Source: Cytophagaceae bacterium (GTDB lineage: Bacteria > Bacteroidota > Bacteroidia > Cytophagales > Spirosomataceae). From it: a stretch of 64,000 nucleotides of DNA. The stretch's first letter is position 1; each line of letters begins with the position of its first letter. A program made the position numbers and the translations under genes. The notes under the pieces are model-generated. The model did not search any database, was not told the DNA's origin, and saw only the letters and a list, made by a program, of their open reading frames with translations. The stretch spans positions 372,001-436,000 of the forward strand of contig JAIXWQ010000008.1 in the NCBI GenBank assembly GCA_027491195.1, written 5' to 3'. This document shows positions 16,855 through 27,175 of the stretch, in pieces.

Positions 16855-18453
16855 TTATGGCTTGTTTGAATCCACCACCAATCTTTGCTCTCTATTCGCG
16901 ATTTCCCACGCCATATAGAACACTAAACGGCCTACTTTTTGGATTTGGTCAAACTCGATCTTATCTACTTCATCACCTGGCATGTGGTAATCATCGTGCA
17001 CTCCATTGAAGAAGAAAGCGACAGGGATACCGTGCTTCGCGAAGTTATAGTGGTCTGAGCGATAGTAGAAACGGTTCGGATCGTTCGGATCATTGAAACG
17101 GAAGTCTAATTCTAAACCTACATGCTTCTTGTTTTGCTCAATTAAAACCTCGCGTAATTGAGACGATAATTTGTCAGAACCGATTTCGTAGATGTAATCC
17201 GGCTTGCCTTTGTGCTCGTCATCATAACGACCCGTCATGTCCGTATTTAAGTCTACAACCGTATTCTTTAAAGGGAATAAAGGGTGGTTTGCGTACCACT
17301 CAGATCCTAAAAGTCCTTTTTCTTCACCTGTTACGGTCATGAATAAGATACTACGGCGAGGACGCTTTCCTTCAGCAGCTGCTTTACCAAAAGCCTCCGC
17401 TAATTCCATCACCGTTACAGTACCAGAACCATCGTCGTTCGCGCCGTTGTTGATTTGGCCGTCAGCAGATACACCGATGTGATCGTAGTGCGCCGTTAAA
17501 ACGACTAATTCTTCTTTCTTGTCAGTACCTTCTAAGTAACCTACTACGTTGTACGTGTCTACTGGCTTCTCCGTTCTTTCAATCGTTACTTCGATAGGAG
17601 CTGCTTTGAATTTCGATGCCACTGATTTTTTTGCAGAGGCTAAAGAAGCTTTGTAAGCTAATAATTCTGCTTCTGTCGTGCCTAATAATTCAGCTGCTGC
17701 TTCAGAAGAGATTAACAAAACAGGTGCTTCGTTGGCAGCAGATGCCGCGTCAGCGAAGGCCATACGCTCATTACCAAAACGCTTCATCATCACTTGACGT
17801 TGACGAACTTGGTTGCCAAAAGATTTCGTATCGCGATCCGCGATCAAAATTAAACCTTTCGCTCCAGCTGCCTGTGCGCGCTTCAATTTTTCTTTCCAGC
17901 CATCGCCTTTACCGAAAACCGATGGATCTTTTGAACCAGAAAGTACATAAAGACCAGCCGCGTCTTTCGCTTCCCCTTCGAAAGCTAATACGTATTTGCC
18001 TTTTGCATTTAATTTGTCAAAATCTGTGTAGCCACCTTGCTGAACTCCGAAACCAGCAAATACCACTGGGAACTTCGAATTAGCAGCAACTGGCGCTAAA
18101 GCGTTCGCCATCATTTCGCCTAAGTATTCGTATTTCTTTCCTTTGGCAGAAATAAAAACATTCGTCCAAGCGCGGTTCACTAAGTCCACTTTTTGGAAAT
18201 AAGACCCATTCACCGGCGCGATACCTGATTTCTTAAAGGAGTCTGCAATGTAGTTCGCTGCCACTTTCTGCTCTGGCGAACCCGTATTACGACCTTTCAA
18301 GCTATCGGAAGCGATAAAAGTCAAGTGTTTTTTCAGATCATCCGCTCTAATCGATAGCGCGTAAGGAACTGGATCTCCCTGAGCAAAAGCGCTCATCGGG
18401 ATGAATTTAGCAGCTAAAAATAGCCCTAAAACATAGATGTTAGTTTTTTTCAT
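16855..18453 (-). CDS. Exported M28 family zinc aminopeptidase with PA domain
   Basis: 532 residues from the ATG at 18453; the in-frame TTG at 18465 is a poorer start. A signal peptide (MKKTNIYVLGLFLAAKFIPMSAFAQ) precedes a short N-terminal region (LKKHLTFIASDSLKGRNTGS), an inserted protease-associated domain (about 110-270) and the M28 catalytic domain. Zinc-site motifs are visible: TAHYDHIG, NGANDDGSGTVTVME, TGEEKGLLGS and the late YRSDHYNFAKHGIPVAFFF. Such enzymes release N-terminal amino acids from peptides in the periplasm or outside the cell. The gene is monocistronic, convergent with DUF4954 behind a strong terminator, and divergent from gcvP. Confidence 0.93.
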   Translation of the reverse strand: MKKTNIYVLGLFLAAKFIPMSAFAQGDPVPYALSIRADDLKKHLTFIASDSLKGRNTGSPEQKVAANYIADSFKKSGIAPVNGSYFQKVDLVNRAWTNVFISAKGKKYEYLGEMMANALAPVAANSKFPVVFAGFGVQQGGYTDFDKLNAKGKYVLAFEGEAKDAAGLYVLSGSKDPSVFGKGDGWKEKLKRAQAAGAKGLILIADRDTKSFGNQVRQRQVMMKRFGNERMAFADAASAANEAPVLLISSEAAAELLGTTEAELLAYKASLASAKKSVASKFKAAPIEVTIERTEKPVDTYNVVGYLEGTDKKEELVVLTAHYDHIGVSADGQINNGANDDGSGTVTVMELAEAFGKAAAEGKRPRRSILFMTVTGEEKGLLGSEWYANHPLFPLKNTVVDLNTDMTGRYDDEHKGKPDYIYEIGSDKLSSQLREVLIEQNKKHVGLELDFRFNDPNDPNRFYYRSDHYNFAKHGIPVAFFFNGVHDDYHMPGDEVDKIEFDQIQKVGRLVFYMAWEIANREQRLVVDSNKP

Positions 18454-18516
18454 TTGTTGAAACAAAATTTAAGAAAGCGAAGTTAAGAATCTAAAAATAA
18501 ATCGCTAAAAAAAGAT

Positions 18517-18524
18517 TAAATTTG
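18517..18524 (+). promoter_or_regulatory. -7 element of gcvP promoter
   Basis: TAAATTTG matches the Bacteroidota -7 consensus TAnnTTTG exactly. It sits on the in-frame GTG at 18524, which rules that codon out as the start and supports the ATG at 18557, leaving a leader of about 25 bases. No clear -33 TTG is seen. Confidence 0.65.
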
Positions 18525-18556
18525 TGGCGATTTTATCATTCAAATTCTCAGAATTC

Positions 18557-21403
18557 ATGACCCCAAATTACAGCTATCAGGAAGACTTCTCTTTGCGTCA
18601 TAACAATGTAGAGCCTGCTGATGTATCCGCCATGTTGAAAACCATCGGTGTAGATAGTTTAGACACACTCATCCAACAAACAGTTCCTGCTAAAATTCGT
18701 TTAGAACAGGGGCTTCGCTTACCTGAACCTAAATCAGAATTCGCTTTTTTACGCGATTTCAAGCAGATGATGGGTCAAAACCAGATCTTCAAATCACACA
18801 TCGGCTTAGGTTACTCTGACACGATTGTGCCTACGGTCATTTTGAGAAATATTTTGGAAAATCCATCTTGGTACACGGCCTACACGCCTTATCAAGCGGA
18901 AATCGCACAAGGTCGTTTGGAAATGTTATTAAACTACCAAACGATGATCATCGATTTAACCGGCATGGAATTAGCGAACGCTTCCCTTTTAGATGAAGGA
19001 ACGGCGGCAGCGGAAGCCATGACGATGTTATATGGACAACGTCCAGCAGAACGCAATTCAGCCGAAGCCTATTTCGTTTCTGAATTATGCCTTCCACAAA
19101 CGATCGACTTATTAAAGACGCGCGCAGAACCTATCGGCATTGAAATCGTCGTAGGCGACCACCGCAGCTTTGATGTAACGGATTCCCGTTTCTACGGAAT
19201 GATGTTGCAATACCCAGCTTCTAACGGCGAGGTGTTCGATTACAGCGCTTTAATCGCAGCAGCGAAAGAAAACGGCTTACAAGTGGTTGTGGCAGCTGAC
19301 CTTTTAGCTTTAACCTTATTAACGCCTCCAGGCGAAATGGGAGCAGATGCGGTTGTGGGTGTTTCTCAACGTTTTGGGGTACCAATGGGCTTCGGTGGAC
19401 CACACGCCGGATTCTTCGCAACGAAAGAAAAATACAAGCGTAATATTCCAGGTCGTATCATCGGAGTTTCGGTGGATGCAGAAGGAAACCGCGCCTTACG
19501 TATGGCGCTTCAAACCCGTGAGCAACACATTCGCCGCGAAAAAGCGACGTCTAATATCTGTACAGCTCAGGTTTTGTTGTCGATTATGGCAGCCTCTTAC
19601 GCGATCTACCACGGCCCTCAAGGCTTGAAGAAAATCGCCGAAAAAGTATACGGCTTAACCGAATTACTTGCAGTCAATCTACGTAAACTAGGTTTCGTTT
19701 TAGAAAATACGAATCACTTCGATACGGTGACGATTCAGACGGGAGCGCAGACGGCGGAATTACGTGCTTTGGCAGAAAAAGCAGAGCGTAACCTACGTTA
19801 CACTGCGACTACAACGAGTATCTCTTTAGATGAGACAACGCAGGAAGCAGATGTCATCGAAATCATCTCCTTCTTCGAAACCTTGAAAGGAGCGAAAACG
19901 TCAGAGAAAAATGTTACTTGGGCGATCCCAGCAGCCTTAACTCGTACGTCTACTTTCTTGACGCACAGCGTTTTCAATAAATACCATTCTGAGCACGGAA
20001 TGTTACGTTATTTAAAATCATTAGAGTCGAAAGATTTATCGATGGTTCACTCGATGATCTCATTGGGTTCATGTACCATGAAATTGAATGCGACGACAGA
20101 AATGATTCCGGTGACTTGGCCAGAATTAGGCAAAATGCACCCCTTCGCTCCTGCCTCTCAAACAAAAGGTTACCAACAATTAGTAGCAGATTTAAATGAG
20201 TGGTTGTGTGAGATTACGGGTTTTGCCAAAATGTCCATGCAGCCTAACTCCGGTGCACAAGGCGAATATGCTGGTTTGATGACAATCAGAGCATACCATG
20301 CTTCACGCGGTGATCACCACCGTAACATTGCGATCATCCCATCCTCTGCACACGGTACGAATCCGGCCTCTGCGGTTATGGCTGGTATGAAAGTAATTGT
20401 ATCGCCTTGCGATGCAAACGGAAATATTGACGTGGCTGATTTGAAAGCCAAAGCCATCGAACACAAAGACAACCTTTCTTGCTTGATGGTAACTTACCCA
20501 AGTACGCACGGAGTGTTTGAGGAAACGATTCAAGAGATTTGTGCGATCATCCACGAAAATGGAGGTCAAGTATATATGGACGGAGCGAACATGAATGCTC
20601 AGGTGGGATTAACGTCACCTGCACGCATTGGAGCGGACGTTTGTCACTTGAACTTGCACAAGACTTTCTGTATCCCTCACGGAGGTGGTGGCCCAGGCAT
20701 GGGACCTATCGGCGTGGCGCCTCAGTTAGTTCCTTTCTTGCCAGGACACGTAAATGACGGAACGTCAGGCGCTGTTTCTGCCGCACCAGTGGGATCTGCC
20801 AGTATTTTAGCGATCTCTTATGCGTATATCGCGATGATGGGCGGAAAAGGCTTAACGACTGCGACTGAAATTGCGATCTTAAATGCAAATTACATCAAGG
20901 CGCGTTTAGAGAAAGAATTCCCTATCCTATATACTGGATCACAAGGACGTTGCGCACACGAGATGATCGTGGATTGCCGTCCATTTAAATTATCGGCAGG
21001 AGTGGAAGCGGAGGATATTGCCAAACGTCTCATGGACTATGGTTTCCACGCACCTACCCTTTCGTTCCCAGTAGCTGGAACCTTAATGATCGAGCCTACC
21101 GAGTCAGAGAACAAAGACGAATTAGATCGTTTCTGTGACGCGCTTTTAAGCATCCGTGCAGAGATTCGCGAGATCGAAGAAGGCAAAGCGGACAAAGCAT
21201 CCAACGTATTGAAGCACGCTCCACACACACAATCGGCTGTTTTACTAGGCGATTGGGATCGTCCTTACTCACGCGAGAAAGCGGTGTTCCCGCTGGCGTA
21301 TGTGAAGGCGAATAAGTTTTGGCCTACCGTATCTCGTATCGACTCCGCTTATGGAGATCGTAACTTAGTTTGCGCTTGCGAGCCGATGGAGAGTTATGTG
21401 TAG
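18557..21403 (+). CDS. gcvP: Glycine dehydrogenase (decarboxylating), P-protein
   Basis: 948 residues from the ATG at 18557 ([16 protein letters not shown]), a single-chain P-protein with N- and C-terminal aminotransferase-like halves. The glycine-rich loop [15 protein letters not shown] follows the PLP-binding lysine in [10 protein letters not shown]. Residues such as [17 protein letters not shown] and [16 protein letters not shown] are conserved across the family. It decarboxylates glycine and loads the aminomethyl group on the H-protein of the glycine cleavage system. gcvT and gcvH are not adjacent. The gene is followed by a degenerate hairpin and then a strong terminator (21451-21482). 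Confidence 0.97.
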   Translation: MTPNYSYQEDFSLRHNNVEPADVSAMLKTIGVDSLDTLIQQTVPAKIRLEQGLRLPEPKSEFAFLRDFKQMMGQNQIFKSHIGLGYSDTIVPTVILRNILENPSWYTAYTPYQAEIAQGRLEMLLNYQTMIIDLTGMELANASLLDEGTAAAEAMTMLYGQRPAERNSAEAYFVSELCLPQTIDLLKTRAEPIGIEIVVGDHRSFDVTDSRFYGMMLQYPASNGEVFDYSALIAAAKENGLQVVVAADLLALTLLTPPGEMGADAVVGVSQRFGVPMGFGGPHAGFFATKEKYKRNIPGRIIGVSVDAEGNRALRMALQTREQHIRREKATSNICTAQVLLSIMAASYAIYHGPQGLKKIAEKVYGLTELLAVNLRKLGFVLENTNHFDTVTIQTGAQTAELRALAEKAERNLRYTATTTSISLDETTQEADVIEIISFFETLKGAKTSEKNVTWAIPAALTRTSTFLTHSVFNKYHSEHGMLRYLKSLESKDLSMVHSMISLGSCTMKLNATTEMIPVTWPELGKMHPFAPASQTKGYQQLVADLNEWLCEITGFAKMSMQPNSGAQGEYAGLMTIRAYHASRGDHHRNIAIIPSSAHGTNPASAVMAGMKVIVSPCDANGNIDVADLKAKAIEHKDNLSCLMVTYPSTHGVFEETIQEICAIIHENGGQVYMDGANMNAQVGLTSPARIGADVCHLNLHKTFCIPHGGGGPGMGPIGVAPQLVPFLPGHVNDGTSGAVSAAPVGSASILAISYAYIAMMGGKGLTTATEIAILNANYIKARLEKEFPILYTGSQGRCAHEMIVDCRPFKLSAGVEAEDIAKRLMDYGFHAPTLSFPVAGTLMIEPTESENKDELDRFCDALLSIRAEIREIEEGKADKASNVLKHAPHTQSAVLLGDWDRPYSREKAVFPLAYVKANKFWPTVSRIDSAYGDRNLVCACEPMESYV

Positions 21404-21450
21404 TATTTGATTCTGGAGGGCGACCGTTGCGGCCGCCTTACCTATAGTTT

Positions 21451-21483
21451 AAAAAAGGCGACCGCTGCGCGGTCGCCTTTTTG
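21451..21483. terminator. Intrinsic terminator after gcvP
   Basis: A-run, then GGCGACCGC paired with GCGGTCGCC over a TGC loop (9 bp), then a T-run. An eroded second copy (GGCGACCG at 21419-21426 and CGGCCGCC at 21430-21437, one mismatch, no T-run) stands just before it. Confidence 0.9.
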
Positions 21484-21527
21484 TTTATAAGCTGATTGCA
21501 TTTTTAAGCAAATAAAAATTAGTATGC

Positions 21528-21559
21528 TTGCATAACATAATTCCTTTTATTTATATTTA
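21528..21559 (+). promoter_or_regulatory. Promoter of the fadN-fadA-rocD operon
   Basis: TTG at 21528-21530, 21 bases of spacer, then TATATTTA at 21552-21559 (7/8 match to TAnnTTTG). Transcription would begin near 21565, about 20 bases before the ATG at 21585, and excludes the upstream in-frame TTG as a start. Confidence 0.55.
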
Positions 21560-21584
21560 CGCAACGAGATTTAAAAACGTAGAT

Positions 21585-23990
21585 ATGAATCGTGCCATTA
21601 AAAAAGTAGCCATATTAGGCTCAGGAATTATGGGCTCCAGAATCGCCTGTCATTTCGCAAACATTGGGGTTCAGGTCCTTTTATTGGACATCGCACCACA
21701 GACTTTGAGCCCAGAGGAAGAGGCCAAAGGACTTCGTTTAGAACACCCTTCGGTACGTAACCGAATCGTCAACGCAGCATTTCAACAAACTATAAAAGCA
21801 AAGCCTGCATCGCTCTATGCGGCAGGCTTTGCGAATAACATCAAGCTAGGCAACTTCGATGACAACCTATCTGAAATCAGTTCTGCTGACTGGATCATGG
21901 AAGTAGTCGTAGAAAACCTGGCCATCAAACAATCTCTCTACGAAAAGGTAGAGAAGTTCCGTACTCCGGGCACCTTAGTGACTTCGAATACCTCGGGTAT
22001 CCCGATTCATTTGATGTCAGAAGCTAGAAGCGCCGATTTTCAACAACATTTCTGCGGAACGCACTTCTTCAATCCTCCCCGCTATTTGCGTTTATTCGAA
22101 GTGATCCCAGGTCCCAAAACGGATCCGACTATCCTCGAATTCTTGTTACAATATGGCGAAACACAATTAGGCAAAACCGCTGTTCTTTGTAAGGACACTC
22201 CTGCCTTCATCGCGAACCGCATCGGCGTTTATTCAATGATGCAGACGATGAAAGTCGTAGAGGAATTAGGCCTTACGGTGGAACAAGTAGACAAATTGAC
22301 TTCTAAAGTCGTAGGTCGTCCTAAGTCAGGAACCTTCCGTCTTTCGGATGTGGTCGGTTTAGATACGACGGTTCACGTGGCGAATAATTTAAAAGCCGCG
22401 CTCGTAAACGACGAAAGCAAAGAGTTTTTCAACTTGCCGGTGATGTTGCAGCGTTTGATGGAAAACAAATGGCTGGGCGATAAAACGGGACAAGGATTTT
22501 ATAAGAAGACCAAAGACGAAAAAGGCAAAACGGTCATCCTGAGCCTGGATCTGAATACCTTTGAATACCGCGCAGCGGAACGAGTGAATTTCGAAACATT
22601 GGATCGCTCGAAGGCGATTGACAATTTAGCTGATCGCTTTTCGCTTTTACTAGCAGGTAAAGATTTAGCTGGTGAATTCTACCGCAAAACTATCTTAGAC
22701 GGTTTCCGTTATGCATCGAATCGCATTCCGGAAATTGCTGATGATCTAGTCAAAATCGACCAAGCGATCTGCGCGGGTTTTGGCTGGGAGATGGGTATTT
22801 TCGAAACCTGGGACGCTATCGGTGTCGTGCAGGGAATCGAGTTAATGAAAGCAGAAGGCTTAGCACCTGCTGCCTGGGTAACCGAAATGGTCGCTGCTGG
22901 AAATACCACTTTCTACAAAGTAGAAGGCGGAAAGCGAATGTTCTACGACATTGCTACTAAGAAATACCAAGCCATTCCAGGTTCGGAGAAGCAAATCAAT
23001 TTGCAGATCTTAAAGCCTACGAAGACGGTTTCGTCGAACGATGACATGCACATCGTGGATTTAGGCGATGGTATTTTAGGATTAGAATTCCACTCGAAGA
23101 TGAACACGATGGGCCAAGGGGTGCTAGAAGGCATTCAAGAGGCAATCGCGACAGCGGAAAAAGATTTCCAAGGTTTGGTCATCGGAAACGAGTCGAACGA
23201 GGCATTCTCTGCAGGTGCGAACCTAGGGATGTTGTTCATGTTCGCGATGGAGCAGAAATTCGACGACATAAATAACATGATCGCGACCTTCCAAGAAACG
23301 ATGATGCGCGTACGTTACTCGGGTATTCCAGTGGTGGTGGCACCTCATACCTTGGCTTTAGGTGGTGGTTGCGAAATCAACTTGCACGCAGATAAGATTG
23401 TCGCTCACGCGGAATTATATATGGGTTTAGTGGAAGTAGGTGTGGGTTTAATCCCTGCCGGAGGCGGTACAAAAGAGATGGCTTTGAGAATGGGAGATGC
23501 TCGTCGCGCTGGTGATGTGGAGTTGAACCGTTTACAAGAGGCCTTTATGAATATTGCGACGGCGCGTGTGAGTACTTCGGCGCATGAAGCGAGAGAGATG
23601 AATTATTTAAGAGCTCAGGATCGCATTGTGTTGAATCGCAATCAGGTGATATCGGAAGCGAAAAGAGAGGCTTTGGCCTTAGCAGACGCAGGATATGTCC
23701 AAAAAGCGAGACGCAACGATGTCTGGGTGGAGGGAAAACAAGGTTTGGCCCTATTCAAAGCAGGTATTCAAGGCATGCTCATGGGACGCTATATCTCCGA
23801 GCATGATGCGTTAATCGCAAATAAATTAGCCTACGCGATCTGTGGTGGCGATTTAGACGCTCCGCAAGTCGTGAGCGAAACCTACTTACTCGACCTAGAA
23901 AGAGAGGCCTTCCTTTCTTTATGCGGCGAGAAAAAGACCATGGACAGAATCCAAAGTTTATTAGGTGGCGGTAAACCACTCAGAAATTAA
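21585..23990 (+). CDS. fadN: 3-hydroxyacyl-CoA dehydrogenase / enoyl-CoA hydratase fusion (FadN type)
   Basis: 801 residues from the ATG at 21585 (MNRAIKKVAILGSGIMGSRI). The Rossmann NAD site is at the N-terminus (GSGIMGSRIA), followed by the 3-hydroxyacyl-CoA dehydrogenase C-terminal domains (TSNTSGIP, HFFNPPRYLRLFEVIPG) and then a crotonase-type hydratase domain (about 500-720; SAGANLGMLF, ALGGGCEINLHADKIVAHAE). This order, dehydrogenase first, is that of Bacillus FadN and the reverse of E. coli FadB. It performs the hydration and oxidation steps of fatty acid beta-oxidation. It is followed 11 bases later by its thiolase partner. Confidence 0.93.
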   Translation: MNRAIKKVAILGSGIMGSRIACHFANIGVQVLLLDIAPQTLSPEEEAKGLRLEHPSVRNRIVNAAFQQTIKAKPASLYAAGFANNIKLGNFDDNLSEISSADWIMEVVVENLAIKQSLYEKVEKFRTPGTLVTSNTSGIPIHLMSEARSADFQQHFCGTHFFNPPRYLRLFEVIPGPKTDPTILEFLLQYGETQLGKTAVLCKDTPAFIANRIGVYSMMQTMKVVEELGLTVEQVDKLTSKVVGRPKSGTFRLSDVVGLDTTVHVANNLKAALVNDESKEFFNLPVMLQRLMENKWLGDKTGQGFYKKTKDEKGKTVILSLDLNTFEYRAAERVNFETLDRSKAIDNLADRFSLLLAGKDLAGEFYRKTILDGFRYASNRIPEIADDLVKIDQAICAGFGWEMGIFETWDAIGVVQGIELMKAEGLAPAAWVTEMVAAGNTTFYKVEGGKRMFYDIATKKYQAIPGSEKQINLQILKPTKTVSSNDDMHIVDLGDGILGLEFHSKMNTMGQGVLEGIQEAIATAEKDFQGLVIGNESNEAFSAGANLGMLFMFAMEQKFDDINNMIATFQETMMRVRYSGIPVVVAPHTLALGGGCEINLHADKIVAHAELYMGLVEVGVGLIPAGGGTKEMALRMGDARRAGDVELNRLQEAFMNIATARVSTSAHEAREMNYLRAQDRIVLNRNQVISEAKREALALADAGYVQKARRNDVWVEGKQGLALFKAGIQGMLMGRYISEHDALIANKLAYAICGGDLDAPQVVSETYLLDLEREAFLSLCGEKKTMDRIQSLLGGGKPLRN

Positions 23991-24001
23991 ATTTTACGAA
24001 G

Positions 24002-25177
24002 ATGAATGCATATATCATAGCAGGTTACCGCACAGCAGTTGCGAAAGCCAATAAAGGAGGATTCAGAACGACGCGTCCAGATGATTTAGCGGCGGAAGTC
24101 ATTAAACATTTGATGAAGCAGGTGCCTAGTTTGGACCCGGCGCGCGTCGAAGATTTAATCGTAGGAAATGCTATTCCGGAAGCGGAGCAAGGCATGCAAA
24201 TGGCGCGTTATATCTCGCTTTTGTCATTGCCAAAAAGCGTTCCCGGTTTCATCATCAACCGTTACTGTGGTTCAGGTTTAGAGGCTATCGCTTTGGCTTC
24301 TGCTAAAATCGCCTCCGGCATGGCCGATTGCGTGATTGCGGGAGGAACAGAATCGATGTCGATGCTACCGATGATGGGCCATAAAACGGTCTTAAACTAC
24401 GGCATTGCTAGCGAGCACCCAGACTATTATATCGGAATGGGTCTAACGGCAGAGGAAGTGAGCAAGAAGTATAGCGTGACGCGCGATGAGCAAGATGCGT
24501 TCTCTTTTGCTTCCCACCAGAAGGCTTTAGCGGCACAAAAAGCGGGTAAATTTACTTCGCAAATTGTTCCAGTAGAGGTTTCAGAGAATTATTTCGATGC
24601 CAAATCGGGCAAGAAACAAACCCGCAGCTGGACCGTTTCTCAAGACGAAGGTCCACGTGCAGACACGACCATCGAAGCCTTAGGAAAATTAAGACCTGTC
24701 TTCGCGATGGGCGGAACGGTTACCGCAGGTAATGCTTCCCAAACATCCGATGGAGCCGCTTTCGTTTTAGTGGTTTCTGAGAAATTAGTTAAAGAATTAC
24801 ACTTAGAGCCGATCGCTCGTATGGTTTCCTACGCTACGGCTGGGGTTGAACCGAGCTTGATGGGAATTGGGCCAGTAGAGGCGATTCCGATTGCTTTGAG
24901 AAAGGCAGGCTTAAAGCTCAACGATATTCAACAAATTGAATTGAATGAGGCGTTTGCGGCGCAATCTTTGGCGGTGATGAAAACCCTAGATATCGATCCA
25001 ACTATCGTGAACGTGAACGGCGGAGCCATTGCTCTAGGTCATCCACTGGGATGTTCAGGCGCTAAATTATCGATCCAATTATTCAATGAAATGCGTCTTC
25101 GCAACCAAAAATACGGCATGGTCACGGCCTGCGTAGGTGGTGGTCAAGGGGTAGCTGGAATTTACGAATTGCTATGA
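24002..25177 (+). CDS. fadA: Acetyl-CoA C-acyltransferase (3-ketoacyl-CoA thiolase)
   Basis: 391 residues, the usual thiolase length. The active-site cysteine is in [14 protein letters not shown] (about 88-101), the second thiolase signature is [19 protein letters not shown] (about 340-358), and the C-terminal catalytic Cys lies in [10 protein letters not shown]. It splits 3-ketoacyl-CoA with CoA, the last step of the beta-oxidation spiral started by the FadN-like protein upstream. The rocD gene starts within the last 4 bases. No acyl-CoA dehydrogenase is in the window, so a complete fadNAE operon is not present. Confidence 0.95.
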   Translation: MNAYIIAGYRTAVAKANKGGFRTTRPDDLAAEVIKHLMKQVPSLDPARVEDLIVGNAIPEAEQGMQMARYISLLSLPKSVPGFIINRYCGSGLEAIALASAKIASGMADCVIAGGTESMSMLPMMGHKTVLNYGIASEHPDYYIGMGLTAEEVSKKYSVTRDEQDAFSFASHQKALAAQKAGKFTSQIVPVEVSENYFDAKSGKKQTRSWTVSQDEGPRADTTIEALGKLRPVFAMGGTVTAGNASQTSDGAAFVLVVSEKLVKELHLEPIARMVSYATAGVEPSLMGIGPVEAIPIALRKAGLKLNDIQQIELNEAFAAQSLAVMKTLDIDPTIVNVNGGAIALGHPLGCSGAKLSIQLFNEMRLRNQKYGMVTACVGGGQGVAGIYELL

Positions 25178-26391
25178 CCCCAGAAGAGTATATTGCGTTA
25201 GAATCTGATTTTGGCGCACATAATTACCATCCATTGCCAGTCGTTTTAGAACGCGGCGAGGGGGTGCATGTGTACGATGTGACGGGTAAAAAGTACCTAG
25301 ATTTTCTTTCGGCCTACAGCGCCGTGAATCAAGGCCATTGCCATCCGCGTTTAGTCAAAGCCATTTCGGATCAAGCTGCTCGACTTACGTTAAGTTCCCG
25401 CGCTTTTCACACGAATCTATTAGGTTCGACGGAGAAAAAGTTAGCGGAGAAATTTGGCTACGAGAAAGTCTTATTGATGAATACGGGCGTAGAAGCCGGA
25501 GAATCTGCCATCAAGTTAGCTCGCAAATGGGCTTATGAGGTCAAAGGCGTTCCAGCAAATCAAGCCGAAATTATATTCGCGGAAGGAAATTTCTGGGGTA
25601 GAACTATCGCAGCCGTTTCCTCTTCGAATGACCCGTCATCCTACCATAATTTCGGTCCTTTTGTTCCCGGATTCAGCCGAATCCCCTACAATGACCTGAA
25701 AGCATTAGAAGAAAAATTACAAAACCCCAATGTGGCAGCCTTCATGGTCGAACCCATTCAGGGAGAAGCTGGGGTGGTCATTCCATCGCCTGGCTATTTG
25801 AAAAAAGCGGCTGCTTTGTGTAAAAAACACCGCGTTTTATTCATCGCTGACGAGATCCAAACCGGTTTAGGTCGTACAGGCGCCTGGTTAGCTTGCCACC
25901 ACGAATTAGTTCATCCGGATATTTTATTATTAGGCAAAGCGCTTTCAGGTGGATTCATGCCGGTTTCAGCGGTGCTTTGCAACAATGAGATTATGCTCAC
26001 CATCAAGCCGGGAGAACATGGATCCACGTATGGAGGAAATCCTTTGGCCTGTGCTGTCACTAACGTGGCCATCGATATCATCGAGGACGAGGATCTCGTG
26101 GAGAATGCAACGGTTCGCGGGCAACAATTACTGACTTTCTTAGAAGGTTTACGTGATAAAACAGCCTTGATTAAATCGGTGAGAGGTAAAGGCTTGTTGT
26201 GTGCGATCGAAATCGACACGCCAGAAGACAGTCCGGTGGCTTGGGAAATTTGCCTGGATCTGATGAAAAAGGGATTGTTAGCGAAACCAACCCACGGCAA
26301 TAAAATTCGCTTAGCCCCACCTTTAACCATCACCGGTGCAGAAATGGATCAAGCTTGCAGTATTATCGACCAGGTTTTTCTGGGATATTAA
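25174..26391 (+). CDS. rocD: Ornithine--oxo-acid transaminase
   Basis: 405 residues, a class III PLP aminotransferase. The PLP lysine is in [16 protein letters not shown] (about residue 255) with the cofactor Asp in [15 protein letters not shown]. The N-terminus ([30 protein letters not shown]) and [11 protein letters not shown] are characteristic of ornithine aminotransferase rather than acetylornithine aminotransferase. It interconverts ornithine and glutamate semialdehyde. It is translationally coupled to fadA although the pathways differ. The stop TAA is read on both strands: it shares TTAA (26388-26391) with the convergent dioxygenase gene. Confidence 0.93.
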   Translation: MTPEEYIALESDFGAHNYHPLPVVLERGEGVHVYDVTGKKYLDFLSAYSAVNQGHCHPRLVKAISDQAARLTLSSRAFHTNLLGSTEKKLAEKFGYEKVLLMNTGVEAGESAIKLARKWAYEVKGVPANQAEIIFAEGNFWGRTIAAVSSSNDPSSYHNFGPFVPGFSRIPYNDLKALEEKLQNPNVAAFMVEPIQGEAGVVIPSPGYLKKAAALCKKHRVLFIADEIQTGLGRTGAWLACHHELVHPDILLLGKALSGGFMPVSAVLCNNEIMLTIKPGEHGSTYGGNPLACAVTNVAIDIIEDEDLVENATVRGQQLLTFLEGLRDKTALIKSVRGKGLLCAIEIDTPEDSPVAWEICLDLMKKGLLAKPTHGNKIRLAPPLTITGAEMDQACSIIDQVFLGY

Positions 26392-27173
26392 GCGATTTCG
26401 AAGCAACGCATCGAAATACCTCCGTACACGAGTTCGTCGTACGTGAATCTTACTTCCTCATTTTTACGAGCCAAAGCCAAGGCATACAACATCGGAATGT
26501 AGTGATCCGGCGTAGGAACGGATTTTAATCCACCTGGCGCCCTGGTGTAATCCACTAAACTGGACAAGTCCTTATCTAGAATCTTTTGTGTTGTCCACGC
26601 ATCAAATTCCTGAGCCCAATCGTAGGCAAAATGCTCCTGCCCCATCGATAGGTTCGGAATGCTGGCCTGCAGATTATGGACAATATTTCCACTACCGATA
26701 ATCAAAACCCCTCTTTCGCGTAAGAATTGTAATTCCTGAGCCAAAGTCACGTGGTAGGCCAAAGGCTGAGAATAGTCAATCGACATCTCAAAGCAAGGAA
26801 TATTGTGATTCGGAAACAGGTGGCAAAGCACGGACCAAGCGCCGTGATCTAAACCCCATTCAGTGGTTTCTTGGATTTTTTGAGAACCGGAAGCGAGAAT
26901 TTTCGCGGTTTCTGGACTCCCCGGTGCAGGGTATTGAAATTCGTGCAGTGCTCGGGGAAATCCACCAAAATCATGGATGGTCTCCGGCATCGGCGATGCC
27001 TGAACCTGTGTAATTCCTCTCGTCAGCCAGTGAGCTGAAACGACTAAAATAGCTTTAGGTGGTGCAATTGATGCCCCCAAGGTATTCAAAGAAGCCGTGA
27101 AAGGATTGTCGGCCAAAGCGTTCATCGGGCTTCCGTGCCCGATGAACCACACTGGCTGTATAGTAGATGTCAT
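26388..27173 (-). CDS. Extradiol dioxygenase of the DODA / YgiD family
   Basis: 261 residues of the class III extradiol (LigB-like) fold. Probable metal ligands are the His of [12 protein letters not shown] (about 13), the His of [10 protein letters not shown] (about 48) and the late [12 protein letters not shown]; the segment [12 protein letters not shown] (about 160) is conserved. E. coli YgiD opens the ring of L-DOPA; the physiological substrate here is unknown. The gene starts 2 bases after rho ends, so it is probably cotranscribed with rho, and it terminates on a stop shared with rocD. No terminator is visible at that convergent junction. Confidence 0.88.
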   Translation of the reverse strand: MTSTIQPVWFIGHGSPMNALADNPFTASLNTLGASIAPPKAILVVSAHWLTRGITQVQASPMPETIHDFGGFPRALHEFQYPAPGSPETAKILASGSQKIQETTEWGLDHGAWSVLCHLFPNHNIPCFEMSIDYSQPLAYHVTLAQELQFLRERGVLIIGSGNIVHNLQASIPNLSMGQEHFAYDWAQEFDAWTTQKILDKDLSSLVDYTRAPGGLKSVPTPDHYIPMLYALALARKNEEVRFTYDELVYGGISMRCFEIA

Positions 27174-27175
27174 TT

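Noticed and set aside
17616-18083. Plus-strand open frame of 155 codons inside the M28 peptidase gene
   Set aside because: Antisense shadow; sequence is low in domain-like features and the opposite strand encodes conserved catalytic motifs.
18524-18556. GTG start for gcvP at 18524
   Set aside because: The GTG lies on the -7 element TAAATTTG, so it would be upstream of or at the transcription start.
25911-26333. Minus-strand open frame of 140 codons opposite rocD
   Set aside because: Shadow of the rocD codons; rocD is conserved over its full length here.
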